Counted from the stretch's first letter, positions 25,139 through 34,199 are shown. The stretch: DNA of 60,926 nt from Alphaproteobacteria bacterium (GCA_947457015.1 CANGTV010000004.1:1-60926); one strand, 5' to 3'. Program-made: numbers and translations. Notes: generated by a model from the sequence alone, not told the origin.

Positions 25139-28111
25139 CTACTCTTCTAAATTGAGCAGAGCCACATTCCCGCCGCTGGCGGTGATGTTATAAGAAAAGC
25201 TCCGCTCCACAGCAAAACGGGGCAGATAATAAGGGCCGCCGGCCTTGGGTCCCGTACCGGACAATCCTTCGCCCCCAAAGGGTTGAACGCCCACAACGGC
25301 TCCAATCATATTACGATTCACATACAGATTCCCCGCATGGCTCACATCACGAACTTTACGAATTGTGGATTCAAGGCGGGTTTGAAGACCCATGGTGAGG
25401 CCGTACCCACTTTGATTAATAGATTTGACCACAGCCTCTAAATCTTGAGCTTTAAAAGAGGCCACATGAAGAACTGGACCAAAGACTTCCTTCTTCACAT
25501 CTTCCATGCCCTTAACTTCAATAAGGGTCGGAGCCACGAATGACCCCTCTAAATCAGGAAGAGACGTCCGTGCAAGAGGAGAACAAGCCGCAACATAAGC
25601 TTCTATCTCATCGCGGGAGGTCGTATCAATCACAGGGCCCACATCGGTTGAAAGCCATTCCGGGGCCCCTACTTCAAGAGCTTCCATGGCTTCTTTTAGC
25701 ATCTGAACTGTTTGAGGATAAATATCTTCTTGAATAAAAAGAACACGCAGACAAGAACACCGCTGTCCCGCGCTTTGAAACGCAGAAGCCATGACATCGT
25801 CCACAACTTGCTCAATGAGAGCAGAAGAATCCACAATCATGGCGTTCAATCCCCCCGTCTCTGCAATAAAGGGGACAAGAGGCCCTCCTCGCTCTGTAAG
25901 AATCTTTTGAATATGCTGCGCTGTTGCGGTGGAACCTGTAAATACCACCCCATTTACTCTTAAGTCCGCTAAAAGAGGCGTTCCAAGAGTCCCTCCACGC
26001 CCCGGGAGGAAATGGAGGACGTCTCGAGGAACGCCTGCGTCATGCAACACTTCAATGGCATGGTACGCAATGAGAGGCGTGTGAGATGCCGGTTTTGCAA
26101 TAACTGCATTTCCTGCTGCAAGGGCTGCTGTGACTTGTCCCATAAAAATAGCAAGGGGAAAGTTCCACGGGCTAATGCACACAAAAATACCGCGCCCTCT
26201 GAGGAGCAACTCATCCCTTTCGCCCGTTGGCCCCTGCAAAGCTTGAGGAAATCCAAAATGCTTAAGAGCTTCTGCTGCATAATACCGACAAAAATCCACG
26301 GCTTCACGGAGCTCCGCCACCGCATCGGGAAGGGTTTTTTTTCCTTCTTGAAGCAAAAGTCCTAAAAACAGCCCTTTTCGTTCTTCTAAAAGAGTTGCCG
26401 CTTTATTTAAGATATCCGCCCGTCTATCAGCCGGCGTTAAGTCCCATGCTTCCAAATGACGTGAGGCTGCTTGGAAAGCGGCCTCTAAATCTTTAAGAGT
26501 GGCTTCCTTTTGCTTTCCACGGGCATTTTCAGCCTTTGCGATAGCCTCTTTTAACTCAATCACCGTTTTTTTGTCGCTTAAATCATATCCTTGTGAATTC
26601 AGGCGCACATTTCCATACAAATCTTTTGGCAAAGGAATTTTGGGATGGGCCCCAGGAGCATGCGTCTCAAAAAAGGCCCAGGGATCTCCTAAAATGTCCT
26701 CAAAAGGGAGACCCTTGTCATAGACTTTATGCACAAAAGAAGAGTTTGCGCCATTTTCTAGCAAACGACGCACTAAGTAAGGAAGTAAATCCTGATCTTT
26801 CCCCACAGGGGCATAAACACGACAAGCCACCGGTTGAGTCGCTCTCACAGCCTTATAAAGCTCTTCTCCCATCCCCTGAAGACGTTGAAACTCTATGTCC
26901 TTTCGGCCCTTCGCCATCTCAACAATGGCAGCTACTGTATAAGCATTATGAGTGGCAAATTGTGGGTATAGCAGGCCTTGCGCTTTTAAAAGCTTTTGTG
27001 CACACACTAAATAAGAAAGGTCTGTTGTGGCTTTACGCGTAAAGACAGGATAAGAAGGATATCCTCCTGTTTGAGCAATCTTAATTTCTGTATCCCAATA
27101 CGCTCCTTTGACAAGGCGCACCATAAGAGGGCGCTGTGTCGTGCGAGCCAAGGTTTCTGCCCAATCAATAATAGCAGGGGCTCGTTTTTGATAAGCCTGC
27201 ACAGCAAGTCCCAACCCATCCCATTCTTTTAATTCATCCACTTGAGAAACAGCTTCAATTAAATCGAGAGAGAGCTCCAAACGAGACGCTTCTTCTGCAT
27301 CAATAGTCAAGGTAATGCCTGCATCCCGCGCCAAAACACAGAGTTCTATTAAATGAGGCAACAACTCATTCATCACATCCTGTTGATGCGCAAAAGTGTA
27401 GTGCGGGTGAAGCGCAGAAAGCTTGATAGAAATACTATCCCTTTCAAAAGAAGAGAGGACTGAGCCTTTTTTCTCCCCTAAGATGTCAATAGCATGACGA
27501 TAGGCAGCCATATAATCATTAGCGGCCGAGAAGGTTCGTGCTCCCTCCCCCAGCATATCAAAGGAAAAACGATCCTGGGGAGTTTTAAGACGGCGCTTAC
27601 AGGCTTCTTCTATGGTTCTCCCTAGAATAAACTCCCGTGCCAAAAAGTGCATAAAAACTTTAAAGCCCTTAAGGTTGAGGGGTTGGGCAAGAAATCCCCA
27701 AGATTTACTTTGTATAAAATTGACAAAATCAAGTCCCCACCTTGATAATCCAACCAGAGATGTTTTCGCCCCTTTCTCGCTACGCCATTTGTGTCCAGAA
27801 AGCTTATCTTTTAAAAGAAGAGTTGCCGTATAAGAATCAGGAATACGAAGAAAAGCTTCGGAGAGGGCCATTAACGACCTCCCCTCTTGATGAGTTAAGG
27901 GAAAGTCTTGCAAAAATCTTTGAATATTAAACGTCGAAAGGGGCATTTCACGAACAGCCTTGATCCATGCTGTTGCTTGCGTAGATATCTCTGAACGCTG
28001 CGAGCTGAGAGCCGTCAATTCCTGGAGCATCGCTTCAACAAGACTTTTCTCGTCTTGATCAACGAGCGCCTCAAAAAGAGGACGTCGATGCAAATTATCG
28101 TTTACAATCAT
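25139..28111 (-). CDS. putA: Bifunctional proline dehydrogenase / P5C dehydrogenase PutA
   Basis: Oxidises proline to glutamate in two steps with substrate channelling. 990 residues from the ATG at 28111. The proline dehydrogenase barrel spans about residues 130-470 (RLVKGAYWDTEIK, FATHNAYTVA). The aldehyde dehydrogenase module has PWNFPLAIFMGQ, FTGSTATAQ, ETGGLNAMIVD and the catalytic cysteine in SAGQRCSCLR. It has no N-terminal ribbon-helix-helix domain, so it is the minimal class without the repressor function. The frame can extend to a TTG at 28147, but that would overlap the ribokinase stop. It lies 28 bases after rbsK and probably shares its transcript. Confidence 0.95.
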   Translation of the reverse strand: MIVNDNLHRRPLFEALVDQDEKSLVEAMLQELTALSSQRSEISTQATAWIKAVREMPLSTFNIQRFLQDFPLTHQEGRSLMALSEAFLRIPDSYTATLLLKDKLSGHKWRSEKGAKTSLVGLSRWGLDFVNFIQSKSWGFLAQPLNLKGFKVFMHFLAREFILGRTIEEACKRRLKTPQDRFSFDMLGEGARTFSAANDYMAAYRHAIDILGEKKGSVLSSFERDSISIKLSALHPHYTFAHQQDVMNELLPHLIELCVLARDAGITLTIDAEEASRLELSLDLIEAVSQVDELKEWDGLGLAVQAYQKRAPAIIDWAETLARTTQRPLMVRLVKGAYWDTEIKIAQTGGYPSYPVFTRKATTDLSYLVCAQKLLKAQGLLYPQFATHNAYTVAAIVEMAKGRKDIEFQRLQGMGEELYKAVRATQPVACRVYAPVGKDQDLLPYLVRRLLENGANSSFVHKVYDKGLPFEDILGDPWAFFETHAPGAHPKIPLPKDLYGNVRLNSQGYDLSDKKTVIELKEAIAKAENARGKQKEATLKDLEAAFQAASRHLEAWDLTPADRRADILNKAATLLEERKGLFLGLLLQEGKKTLPDAVAELREAVDFCRYYAAEALKHFGFPQALQGPTGERDELLLRGRGIFVCISPWNFPLAIFMGQVTAALAAGNAVIAKPASHTPLIAYHAIEVLHDAGVPRDVLHFLPGRGGTLGTPLLADLRVNGVVFTGSTATAQHIQKILTERGGPLVPFIAETGGLNAMIVDSSALIEQVVDDVMASAFQSAGQRCSCLRVLFIQEDIYPQTVQMLKEAMEALEVGAPEWLSTDVGPVIDTTSRDEIEAYVAACSPLARTSLPDLEGSFVAPTLIEVKGMEDVKKEVFGPVLHVASFKAQDLEAVVKSINQSGYGLTMGLQTRLESTIRKVRDVSHAGNLYVNRNMIGAVVGVQPFGGEGLSGTGPKAGGPYYLPRFAVERSFSYNITASGGNVALLNLEE

Positions 28112-28139
28112 AGGATGTGTATGCCTTTTTCTTGCGATT

Positions 28140-29066
28140 CTACGCAATTTGGCGCGGCAAAGGAACCCTTTTTAAATTTGATTCAATTTGAAGATCGGAA
28201 GGAAGGCTTGATTGAGCGCCATTATTTAAGCACGCCAACCCACTTGCTGTGGAGGCGCGTCGCAAGGCAAGGGAAAAGTCCATCCCCGCATCTAAGCTCG
28301 CTGCCAAAACACCTGTAAAAGCATCTCCCGCTGCCGTTGTATCGATGGCATCAATGTCCATTGCCTTAACTTCCCAGGTTCCTGCAGATGAACAAGCGAT
28401 CGCTCCCTGTTTTCCTAACGTCACAACACACATAATCCCAAAATTTGCCGCAATGCGCCGGGCAGCCACCGTTGGTGAAATGACATCAAATCCCAAGTGA
28501 AGAGCAAGAAGGGTCGCTTCAACTTGGTTTACGATCAAAACGTCCAGACTTTGCAGGATAGGGTGAGGAACATTGTGAGCAGGAGCAAGGTTTAAAAGAA
28601 TCCGCGCTCCAAATTTTTTTGCTCTGCGAATAAGTTGCCAATTCTCTTCAACGGGGGTTTCCATCTGCAAAAGAAGGGTTGTGTCCTTTGACAAAAGGAA
28701 GGCAGGAATGTCCGCTTCTCGTGTCGCAAGGTTAGCTCCACTTGCAACGGCAATCATATTTTCCCCTTGAGCATCTACACAAATTGTTGCACACCCTGTG
28801 GACGCCTCTTTGCATGTTGTAACGCCCGTCAAGTCTACGGTTGATTTTTTTAAAGAGTCCAAAACAAGACGGCCAAACTCATCATCACCCACTTTGCCAA
28901 ATAGCTTTACAGAAGCGCCAGCCTTCGCTGCAGCAACGGCTTGGTTGGCCCCTTTTCCTCCAGCTATCATTTGATAACTTGGACAAAGAACCGTCTCACC
29001 AGGATGCGGCATCTTTTCAACCCTCATCACCATATCCATGTTTAAAGAGCCAAAGACAACAAGCAT
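28140..29066 (-). CDS. rbsK: Ribokinase
   Basis: PfkB-family sugar kinase that makes ribose 5-phosphate. 308 residues from the ATG at 29066, which has GAGAAGG at good spacing; the 30 codons upstream are unlikely. Motifs are FGSLNMDMV (strand 1), GGKGANQAVAAAKAG (sugar-binding glycine loop), VGDDEFG and the C-terminal anion hole DTTAAGDAFTG with its catalytic aspartate. No ribose transporter or isomerase is nearby; the ribose may come from host nucleosides. It precedes putA in the same direction. Confidence 0.9.
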   Translation of the reverse strand: MLVVFGSLNMDMVMRVEKMPHPGETVLCPSYQMIAGGKGANQAVAAAKAGASVKLFGKVGDDEFGRLVLDSLKKSTVDLTGVTTCKEASTGCATICVDAQGENMIAVASGANLATREADIPAFLLSKDTTLLLQMETPVEENWQLIRRAKKFGARILLNLAPAHNVPHPILQSLDVLIVNQVEATLLALHLGFDVISPTVAARRIAANFGIMCVVTLGKQGAIACSSAGTWEVKAMDIDAIDTTAAGDAFTGVLAASLDAGMDFSLALRRASTASGLACLNNGAQSSLPSDLQIESNLKRVPLPRQIA

Positions 29067-29195
29067 GGGATTTACCTTCTCAAATGATTTTTCATGGATA
29101 AGATATAAGTTAATCACCGCACCTGATGCAAGGACTTCAATTTTTTCTCTTGTCACCGTACAAATTTTATTTTTCGGTAATTTTTACCCCCTCGA

Positions 29196-29222
29196 GTTAT
29201 CCCCTGCTGTAGCGGGGATGAC
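29196..29222. repeat. Single short palindrome upstream of D,D-carboxypeptidase
   Basis: GTTATCCCCTGCTGTAGCGGGGATGAC: one lone half of the CATCCCC family, with stem CCCC...GGGG. Confidence 0.75.
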
Positions 29223-29342
29223 ACTGAATGGTTGATAAACAAAAGCTGTTGGGTGGTGAGACTATCCTCAATTTTTTCTAGACAAAAGCTCAAAAATCAT
29301 ATTTCATAGATAAACTTATCGTAAAATTTGAAAGGGTATTGG

Positions 29343-30401
29343 ATGAGGACTTTAAAAGGATCCGCAACTGGCCTTGTGTGGCTTTTTATATTTTTGTGTA
29401 CAATAATAACCTCTTCTGCGTGGGGGGCAAAGAGTGCTTCAATTGTTATTTGCGCAGAAACAGGCAAAGTCTATAGTTCTTCCAATCCCGATGTGATCAC
29501 CCATCCTGCCTCGCTCACTAAAATGATGACCCTATACCTCACATTTCAAGCTTTACGTGAGGGAAAATTTAAAATGGATCAAAAAATTCCTGTTTCCAAA
29601 CATGCAACAAAACAAGAACCTTCTAATTTGTGGTTGAAACAGGGAACATCCATAACTGTTCGCCAAGCCATTCTTGGACTTGTTACAAAATCTGCCAATG
29701 ATGCTGCTGTTGTCTTAGCAGAAGCCTTGGGAAAAGGATCAGAGCCGCACTTCGCAAAGCTGATGACTCAAAAAGCTCGTAACTTAGGCATGGCAAAAAC
29801 AATTTTTAAAAATGCCTCCGGCCTCCCTAATAAACAACAAATTACAACGGCTCGCGATATGGCCACTCTTTCCCGGGCTCTTTATTTACATTTTCCAGAA
29901 TATTTTAAGTTTTTTAAAGAAAAAGAATTTGCCTTCAAAGGCACAGTCCACAAAAACCACAATCACCTTTTGGGGAAAGTTAAGGGCGTTGATGGTATTA
30001 AAACGGGTTTTACCTGCGCGTCAGGTTTTAACTTAGCAGCATCCATGGTGCGCGATAATCGTCGGATTATTGCAGTTGTTTTGGGAGGAGAGTCTATCAA
30101 AGCACGGGACAAAAAAATGACGCATCTCCTTGAAGCAACTCATGCAAGCCTTCAAGGACAGCCTCTTCCTCAAAAGAAAGGAAAATATGCCTCTATTGGA
30201 GATCTCATCCATACCATCGACACGTCATCACAACAAACTCAGCAAGCTGTTTACTTATCACAAACTGGAGACGTCAAATCTCTTGATGTTGCCTATAATT
30301 CCTTAGATGCCCTCTTTAACGATATTGCCCCCCCTCAAAATAAGACCAAACCAAAAGTCAATAAGAATAAGAATAAGAAAAAAAAGAAAAAGAGAGCATA
30401 G
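29343..30401 (+). CDS. D-alanyl-D-alanine carboxypeptidase (DacA/DacC family)
   Basis: Penicillin-binding peptidase S11 that trims the terminal D-Ala of peptidoglycan stems in the periplasm. From the ATG at 29343 (AAAGG upstream) it has 352 residues. A signal sequence (about 10-28, ending SSAWGA) is followed by the SxxK motif SLTK at 57-60, SAN at about 117-119 and KTGFT near 220. It ends in a striking lysine-rich tail (NKNKNKKKKKKRA) instead of the usual amphipathic anchor; such a tail may bind membrane or cell wall polymers. It is followed by two other exported genes on the same strand. Confidence 0.93.
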   Translation: MRTLKGSATGLVWLFIFLCTIITSSAWGAKSASIVICAETGKVYSSSNPDVITHPASLTKMMTLYLTFQALREGKFKMDQKIPVSKHATKQEPSNLWLKQGTSITVRQAILGLVTKSANDAAVVLAEALGKGSEPHFAKLMTQKARNLGMAKTIFKNASGLPNKQQITTARDMATLSRALYLHFPEYFKFFKEKEFAFKGTVHKNHNHLLGKVKGVDGIKTGFTCASGFNLAASMVRDNRRIIAVVLGGESIKARDKKMTHLLEATHASLQGQPLPQKKGKYASIGDLIHTIDTSSQQTQQAVYLSQTGDVKSLDVAYNSLDALFNDIAPPQNKTKPKVNKNKNKKKKKKRA

Positions 30402-30432
30402 ACCTCATTCACATATAAACAAAAGATAAACT

Positions 30433-31047
30433 ATGAAAAAACAATCTATTAGGCTTGCTGTTGCTTTTATGCTTGGAGGCTCTTTCGGAGCTGAGGCAAT
30501 ACCCAAAAACATCATTATTATTCGCCACGCTAATAAAATTCCTGGAGAGAGCCATCTTGATCTCGAGGGATATGAACGAGCAGCTGCTCTTCCTTATTAT
30601 TTTGCCAAAACGCCGCTCTATAATGCCCCTCCCATAACGCATATCTTTGCAGCAGGGCTAAGCGACCTTGACAAACCTAATGAGAGCATACGGCCCATTG
30701 AAACGTGCACGCCCACAGCAGATTACCTTAAGCTTCCTCTCAATATTGACTTTAAACACACTCAAAACAAGGAACTCGCGCAAGAGATCCTCACCAACCC
30801 AAAATATAATGACTCAACGGTGCTCGTGTGTTGGGAGCACTGGAACATCCGCCCTCTTGAAATTGCTTTAGGCGCTGAAGATTTAGGTCATTGGCAAGAG
30901 GACGTCTTTGACCAGGTTTATTTCTTAACTTATGAACCAGGAAATCTTAAACCTAAAGTTCAAGTCATCTTACAAAAATTAATGTTTGGAGATAGGCCAA
31001 CATTCGACTCTCCCGAGCTCCCCCTTCCTCATAAAGAAGATGAATAA
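30433..31047 (+). CDS. Exported histidine phosphatase-superfamily protein
   Basis: 204 residues. Signal peptide MKKQSIRLAVAFMLGGSFGAEA, cleavage near AEA. The mature start IIIIRHANKIPG matches the catalytic RHG-type motif of the phosphoglycerate mutase/histidine phosphatase superfamily, with alanine in place of the usual glycine. DLEGYERAAALPYYF and VLVCWEHWNI, bearing the second histidine, fit the fold. A periplasmic phosphatase is likely, substrate unknown. It lies 31 bases after the carboxypeptidase and probably shares its transcript. Confidence 0.78.
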   Translation: MKKQSIRLAVAFMLGGSFGAEAIPKNIIIIRHANKIPGESHLDLEGYERAAALPYYFAKTPLYNAPPITHIFAAGLSDLDKPNESIRPIETCTPTADYLKLPLNIDFKHTQNKELAQEILTNPKYNDSTVLVCWEHWNIRPLEIALGAEDLGHWQEDVFDQVYFLTYEPGNLKPKVQVILQKLMFGDRPTFDSPELPLPHKEDE

Positions 31048-31125
31048 GCTTTCTCTTTTTTAAGGGTTTATTAACCTTTCTTAACTAAGGATAAGAAATT
31101 AACATTTAATAGGAAAGAATTAATA

Positions 31126-31899
31126 ATGATTGCTTCGCTTTGGCGCTCATGTTGGTTGACATTAGGTATCTTTTTAGGAACGTTTGGTCTCTTACAAAAG
31201 GGGCAGTGCCACCCTAATAATTGTGCAGTCTATGTGGCTCAGTATGAAAAGCACCATGGAATTCCCAGAGCTCTTTTACAAGCCATTTCAAAAGTCGAAT
31301 CAGGACGCAAAGATACAACGGGTCATCTCGTCGCCTGGCCTTGGACTGTGAATGCTGAAGGAAAAGGGTATCATTTCCCCACAAAAGAGGCAGCAATCAC
31401 AGCTGTCCGCAATCTGCAATCAAAAGGTATTAAAAGCATTGATGTGGGGTGCATGCAAATCAATCTTTACTATCATCCTTATGCCTTTAAAAGCTTAAAT
31501 GATGCTTTCGATCCTGCAAAAAATGTAGAGTATGCGGCTTTGTTTTTGACCCGCTTAAAAAGCGAGCATGCATCTTGGGATAAGGCTGTTTCTCGTTACC
31601 ATTCGGCAAATCCTGTTCATCACATTCCTTACCGAAAGAACGTGATCGCCGTCTGGCTTCAGGAGAGAAAAAACAGAAATATTCAATTGGCTTCTGGAGC
31701 TTTTGAGAATGCCCGCCCGTCTTCTCCAAAAGTTAATCGTCTTCGTCGCTTAGCAACAGTGCGTAAGGCAAAGTTAGATACTGTAAATACTGACTTTTCC
31801 ACCCCTTCGACAACAAAAGCCGTAGTCCGAAAAATCACAGGCACCTCTCGACACCTTAAGCGTCTTGCAAGAACAACGACGACGCGGAGACGGTTGTAA
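31126..31899 (+). CDS. Exported lytic transglycosylase (SLT domain)
   Basis: 257 residues. N-terminal hydrophobic export signal (about 5-25), then an SLT-type lysozyme-like domain (about 30-190). The catalytic glutamate is in LLQAISKVESGR, and GCMQINLYYHPYAF matches the conserved GxMQI...NL/W motif; YHSANPVHHIPYRKNV closes the domain. The C-terminal 60 residues are basic and low-complexity (RLRRLATVRKAKL, TTTRRRL). It cleaves peptidoglycan glycan strands; with the upstream carboxypeptidase it forms a wall-remodelling group. Confidence 0.88.
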   Translation: MIASLWRSCWLTLGIFLGTFGLLQKGQCHPNNCAVYVAQYEKHHGIPRALLQAISKVESGRKDTTGHLVAWPWTVNAEGKGYHFPTKEAAITAVRNLQSKGIKSIDVGCMQINLYYHPYAFKSLNDAFDPAKNVEYAALFLTRLKSEHASWDKAVSRYHSANPVHHIPYRKNVIAVWLQERKNRNIQLASGAFENARPSSPKVNRLRRLATVRKAKLDTVNTDFSTPSTTKAVVRKITGTSRHLKRLARTTTTRRRL

Positions 31900-32070
31900 T
31901 CACCTCCCTCCTTTCCTCATTCGAGCGCTCATAGCTCAAGTGAATAGAGCCTTTCAAGAGTCAAATATTTTTATTGCAATTATTTAAAAACTATTCTATA
32001 TAAATTGTTGTTGATTTATTTAATATTTCTTTAACTTTTTAATTGTTATGTTGTTGCAGGAAAAATTGTT

Positions 32071-32376
32071 ATGAATCTTGGATTAAAAATACTACTTAGC
32101 CTAAAATTAGCGGTTTATTTGTTGTCTTGTCCTTTAATGGCAATGAACGATAAAGAAGACCCAAAGACCTCTATTAAACGTAAACAGTTTTATCCCAAGC
32201 CACTAACTGCAAACCCACGCCCCTTAGAAGCCCCTAAACCTTTAGAACAAAATTACGCTGCCCCTCCCTCCCCTGTTCAAGCCGCGGCTGGAGTAGACCA
32301 TCAAAAAGAGCGTAAAAAGAAGCTAAAAAAGTATGAGAAAGCGGGTGCACTTCAACACAACTGCGTCATCCTTTAA
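32071..32376 (+). CDS. Small exported protein with polybasic C-terminus and CaaX box
   Basis: 101 residues, unknown family. The N-terminal export signal (about 1-24) ends in LLSCPLMA; LLSC could act as a lipobox, otherwise cleavage after LMA. The middle is proline-rich (KPLTANPRPLEAPKPLEQ). The C-terminus has a polybasic run KERKKKLKKYEK and ends exactly in N-CVIL-stop. Cys-aliphatic-aliphatic-Leu at the terminus is the eukaryotic geranylgeranylation signal, and polybasic plus CaaX is the membrane-targeting layout of small GTPases. AGGA lies upstream of the ATG. A host-targeted effector is a reasonable hypothesis, not proven. Confidence 0.68.
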   Translation: MNLGLKILLSLKLAVYLLSCPLMAMNDKEDPKTSIKRKQFYPKPLTANPRPLEAPKPLEQNYAAPPSPVQAAAGVDHQKERKKKLKKYEKAGALQHNCVIL

Positions 32377-32433
32377 GTATGAAGACATAGGAGTTGCAGC
32401 TGTGCAAACGTTCGCCAGCCCTTGGAATCCCAT

Positions 32434-32643
32434 TCAAGAGCAGGGATACTCGTCAACACAAGCGTCCATCTTTCTTGGCTTCTCTGAAGACGCTTGCTCA
32501 GAATGCAATATACTCGCATTTCCTTTATCAATATGCAGGGAAGCACTCGGATGAGCCGCATTGGATGCGAGTGCGCTCACAAGAGATCCCTGGAAACTCA
32601 TAAAAGACAACACAAAAGAAGAAAAAACAAACGTTCTATTCAT
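32434..32643 (-). CDS. Small secreted protein, 69 residues
   Basis: Unknown family. A good ribosome site (AGGAGC, seven bases before the ATG) and a signal peptide (MNRTFVFSSFVLSFMSFQGSL..., cleavage near SALA) support a real gene despite the short length. The mature part of about 43 residues has two cysteines close to the end (DACVDEYPC). It converges on the CaaX-ending gene, with 57 bases between stops. Confidence 0.5.
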   Translation of the reverse strand: MNRTFVFSSFVLSFMSFQGSLVSALASNAAHPSASLHIDKGNASILHSEQASSEKPRKMDACVDEYPCS

Positions 32644-32903
32644 TAGCTGCTCCTATATATTAAAAATTAATACACATTTAAATTATAAATAAAAATAATT
32701 AAAATATTTTTAATAAAAAGAAAAATCATAAGCACAATTAAAACAAAGAATATCTTTTTGTTTCTCCTTGCACCTCCGAATGGGGATCTCCACTTTCCCC
32801 TTGCAGTTTTGAGGAAATTCGACTAAGAGTAGCAATATTTAGCGTTCAATCCTAAGATGAACGCGGTGGGCCTTTCAAAGAGTGCCCCGCATGATTACCC
32901 CAC

Positions 32904-32980
32904 GCGCCCGTAGCTCAATTGGATAGAGCATCTGACTACGGATCAGAAGGCTAGGAGTTCGAATCTCTTCGGGCGCACCA
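32904..32980 (+). tRNA. tRNA-Arg (ACG)
   Basis: Cloverleaf with acceptor GCGCCCG/CGGGCGC, anticodon stem TCTGA/TCAGA and loop CTACGGA (anticodon ACG, read as ICG), T loop TTCGAAT, encoded CCA. Confidence 0.96.
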
Positions 32981-33131
32981 GGGAAATCAAAGTTTTTGAG
33001 AACAACGAAAAATCAAAAAAATTGCCTCCAGAGTATCACCCCTGTTTAGCTAGCCTGAGATATTTGGCATAGTCCTGTATTCACCAGTGTCATAACCACC
33101 TTATTGTAATCAGGATTAGAGCCAAGAGCTA

Positions 33132-33217
33132 TGGTGGAGGGAGCAGGATTCGAACCTGCGTAGACGTACGTCGGCAGATTTACAGTCTGCTGCCTTTGAC
33201 CGCTCGGCCATCCCTCC
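33132..33217 (-). tRNA. tRNA-Tyr (GTA)
   Basis: On the minus strand: acceptor GGAGGGA/TCCCTCC, anticodon stem GCAGA/TCTGC around CTGTAAA (anticodon GTA), a long variable arm typical of class II tRNAs, T loop TTCGAAT, encoded CCA. Confidence 0.96.
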
Positions 33218-33360
33218 AATTTTTGCTGCGCCCCTGTCTTTGATAAATGACACCTCTAAAGAGATTTATCTATCAAATTGTGAGTGGCGAAGGGCTCATA
33301 CATAGCTGATTTTTTGTCCCCCTTGCAACCTTAAATTTTTGTTATACCATTAATATGTAG

Positions 33361-33418
33361 TCCCGAACTTGTTTCGGGATCTCGTGCTAATAAGATCCTG
33401 AAATAAATTCAGGATGAC
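33361..33418. repeat. Single palindromic repeat downstream of FKBP gene
   Basis: TCCCGAACTTGTTTCGGGATC followed by GATCCTGAAATAAATTCAGG and ATGAC: two small stems of the CATCC family, immediately after the FKBP stop on the minus strand. Confidence 0.7.
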
Positions 33419-33426
33419 AAATGGGG

Positions 33427-33849
33427 TTACTTCGCTCCTAAAAGCTCAACTTCAAACTCGAGGGTTGCATTGGGAGGAATAGCCCCCGGCACACCCCGTG
33501 CTCCATAAGCAAGCTTTGCCGGAATAACCAACACACGCCGTCCTCCGATCTTCATCGTTGCAACCCCTTCATCCCAGCCCGGAATGACCTGTTGTGCACC
33601 TAAACGAAACTCGAAAGGTTCGTTGCGATCGACGGAGCTATCAAACTTTGTTCCATCTTCAAGCCATCCTGTGTAATGAACAGAAACGGTTTCGCCTTTT
33701 TTGGGAGATGCCCCCTTTCCTACAGTCATGTCCGAATAAACAAGACCAGAGGGAGTTGTAATGCTGTTGGCGTGTTTTGCAGGATCATTACACGCAGACG
33801 CAGAGCTAGAAAGAGCGACGAGCCCTGCTGTAAAAATTGATTTTATCAC
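33427..33849 (-). CDS. Exported FKBP-type peptidyl-prolyl isomerase
   Basis: 140 residues, GTG start with AAAGGA six bases upstream. A short signal sequence (about 1-19, ending SASA; a lipoprotein cleavage before the cysteine is possible but the lipobox is poor) is followed by one complete FKBP domain: [48 protein letters not shown] and [10 protein letters not shown]. It catalyses cis-trans isomerisation of prolyl bonds in envelope proteins; Mip-like FKBPs promote intracellular survival in other bacteria. It lies 20 bases after the 77-residue gene on the same strand. Confidence 0.93.
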   Translation of the reverse strand: MIKSIFTAGLVALSSSASACNDPAKHANSITTPSGLVYSDMTVGKGASPKKGETVSVHYTGWLEDGTKFDSSVDRNEPFEFRLGAQQVIPGWDEGVATMKIGGRRVLVIPAKLAYGARGVPGAIPPNATLEFEVELLGAK

Positions 33850-33868
33850 ACATTATCCTTTCTTTGCG

Positions 33869-34102
33869 TTATGTGTTACGTTTAAGTTGCGCTTCAATCT
33901 CTTGGATCAAACGATTCAGATCCTCTTCTGAAAGATCAGTTAAAGAGAAGGTCTTCTTTTTAGACGTCGAAAAAAGACCGCGCTCCCGTCCGAGTAATTC
34001 CTTAGCCCTGAGGGCAGCTGTAAAATTTCCTTTTTCCATGGCCGCGCTATAGACCCCTTCGATATCCTTTAGGATATTTGTCGAAGAAATTTCTTTTATC
34101 AT
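33869..34102 (-). CDS. Small protein resembling phage terminase small subunit
   Basis: 77 residues with a very strong Shine-Dalgarno (AAAGGGAGG). The segment VYSAAMEKGNFTAALRAKELLGRERGLF follows the pattern of phage terminase small-subunit-like proteins (A..gn..AAL.AkeLLGk..GLF; quoted in parts), and the C-terminus is an acidic/basic helix. No other phage gene is nearby, so it would be a domesticated remnant. It is the first gene of a two-gene unit with the FKBP. The homology is a pattern match only. Confidence 0.55.
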   Translation of the reverse strand: MIKEISSTNILKDIEGVYSAAMEKGNFTAALRAKELLGRERGLFSTSKKKTFSLTDLSEEDLNRLIQEIEAQLKRNT

Positions 34103-34199
34103 AAAATCCTCCCTTTAATCTATTTTTATTTTCTCATATAGCTTTATAAAGTTCAAATTTTTCGATTGGCCATTTGGGCCTTTAAGGTCACGGGAGGGA

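Noticed and set aside
28112-28147. N-terminal extension of PutA from TTG 28147
   Set aside because: Would overlap the ribokinase stop; the ATG at 28111 fits better.
33869-34102. Remnant prophage
   Set aside because: Only one weak terminase-like protein; no other phage gene, integrase or attachment site nearby.
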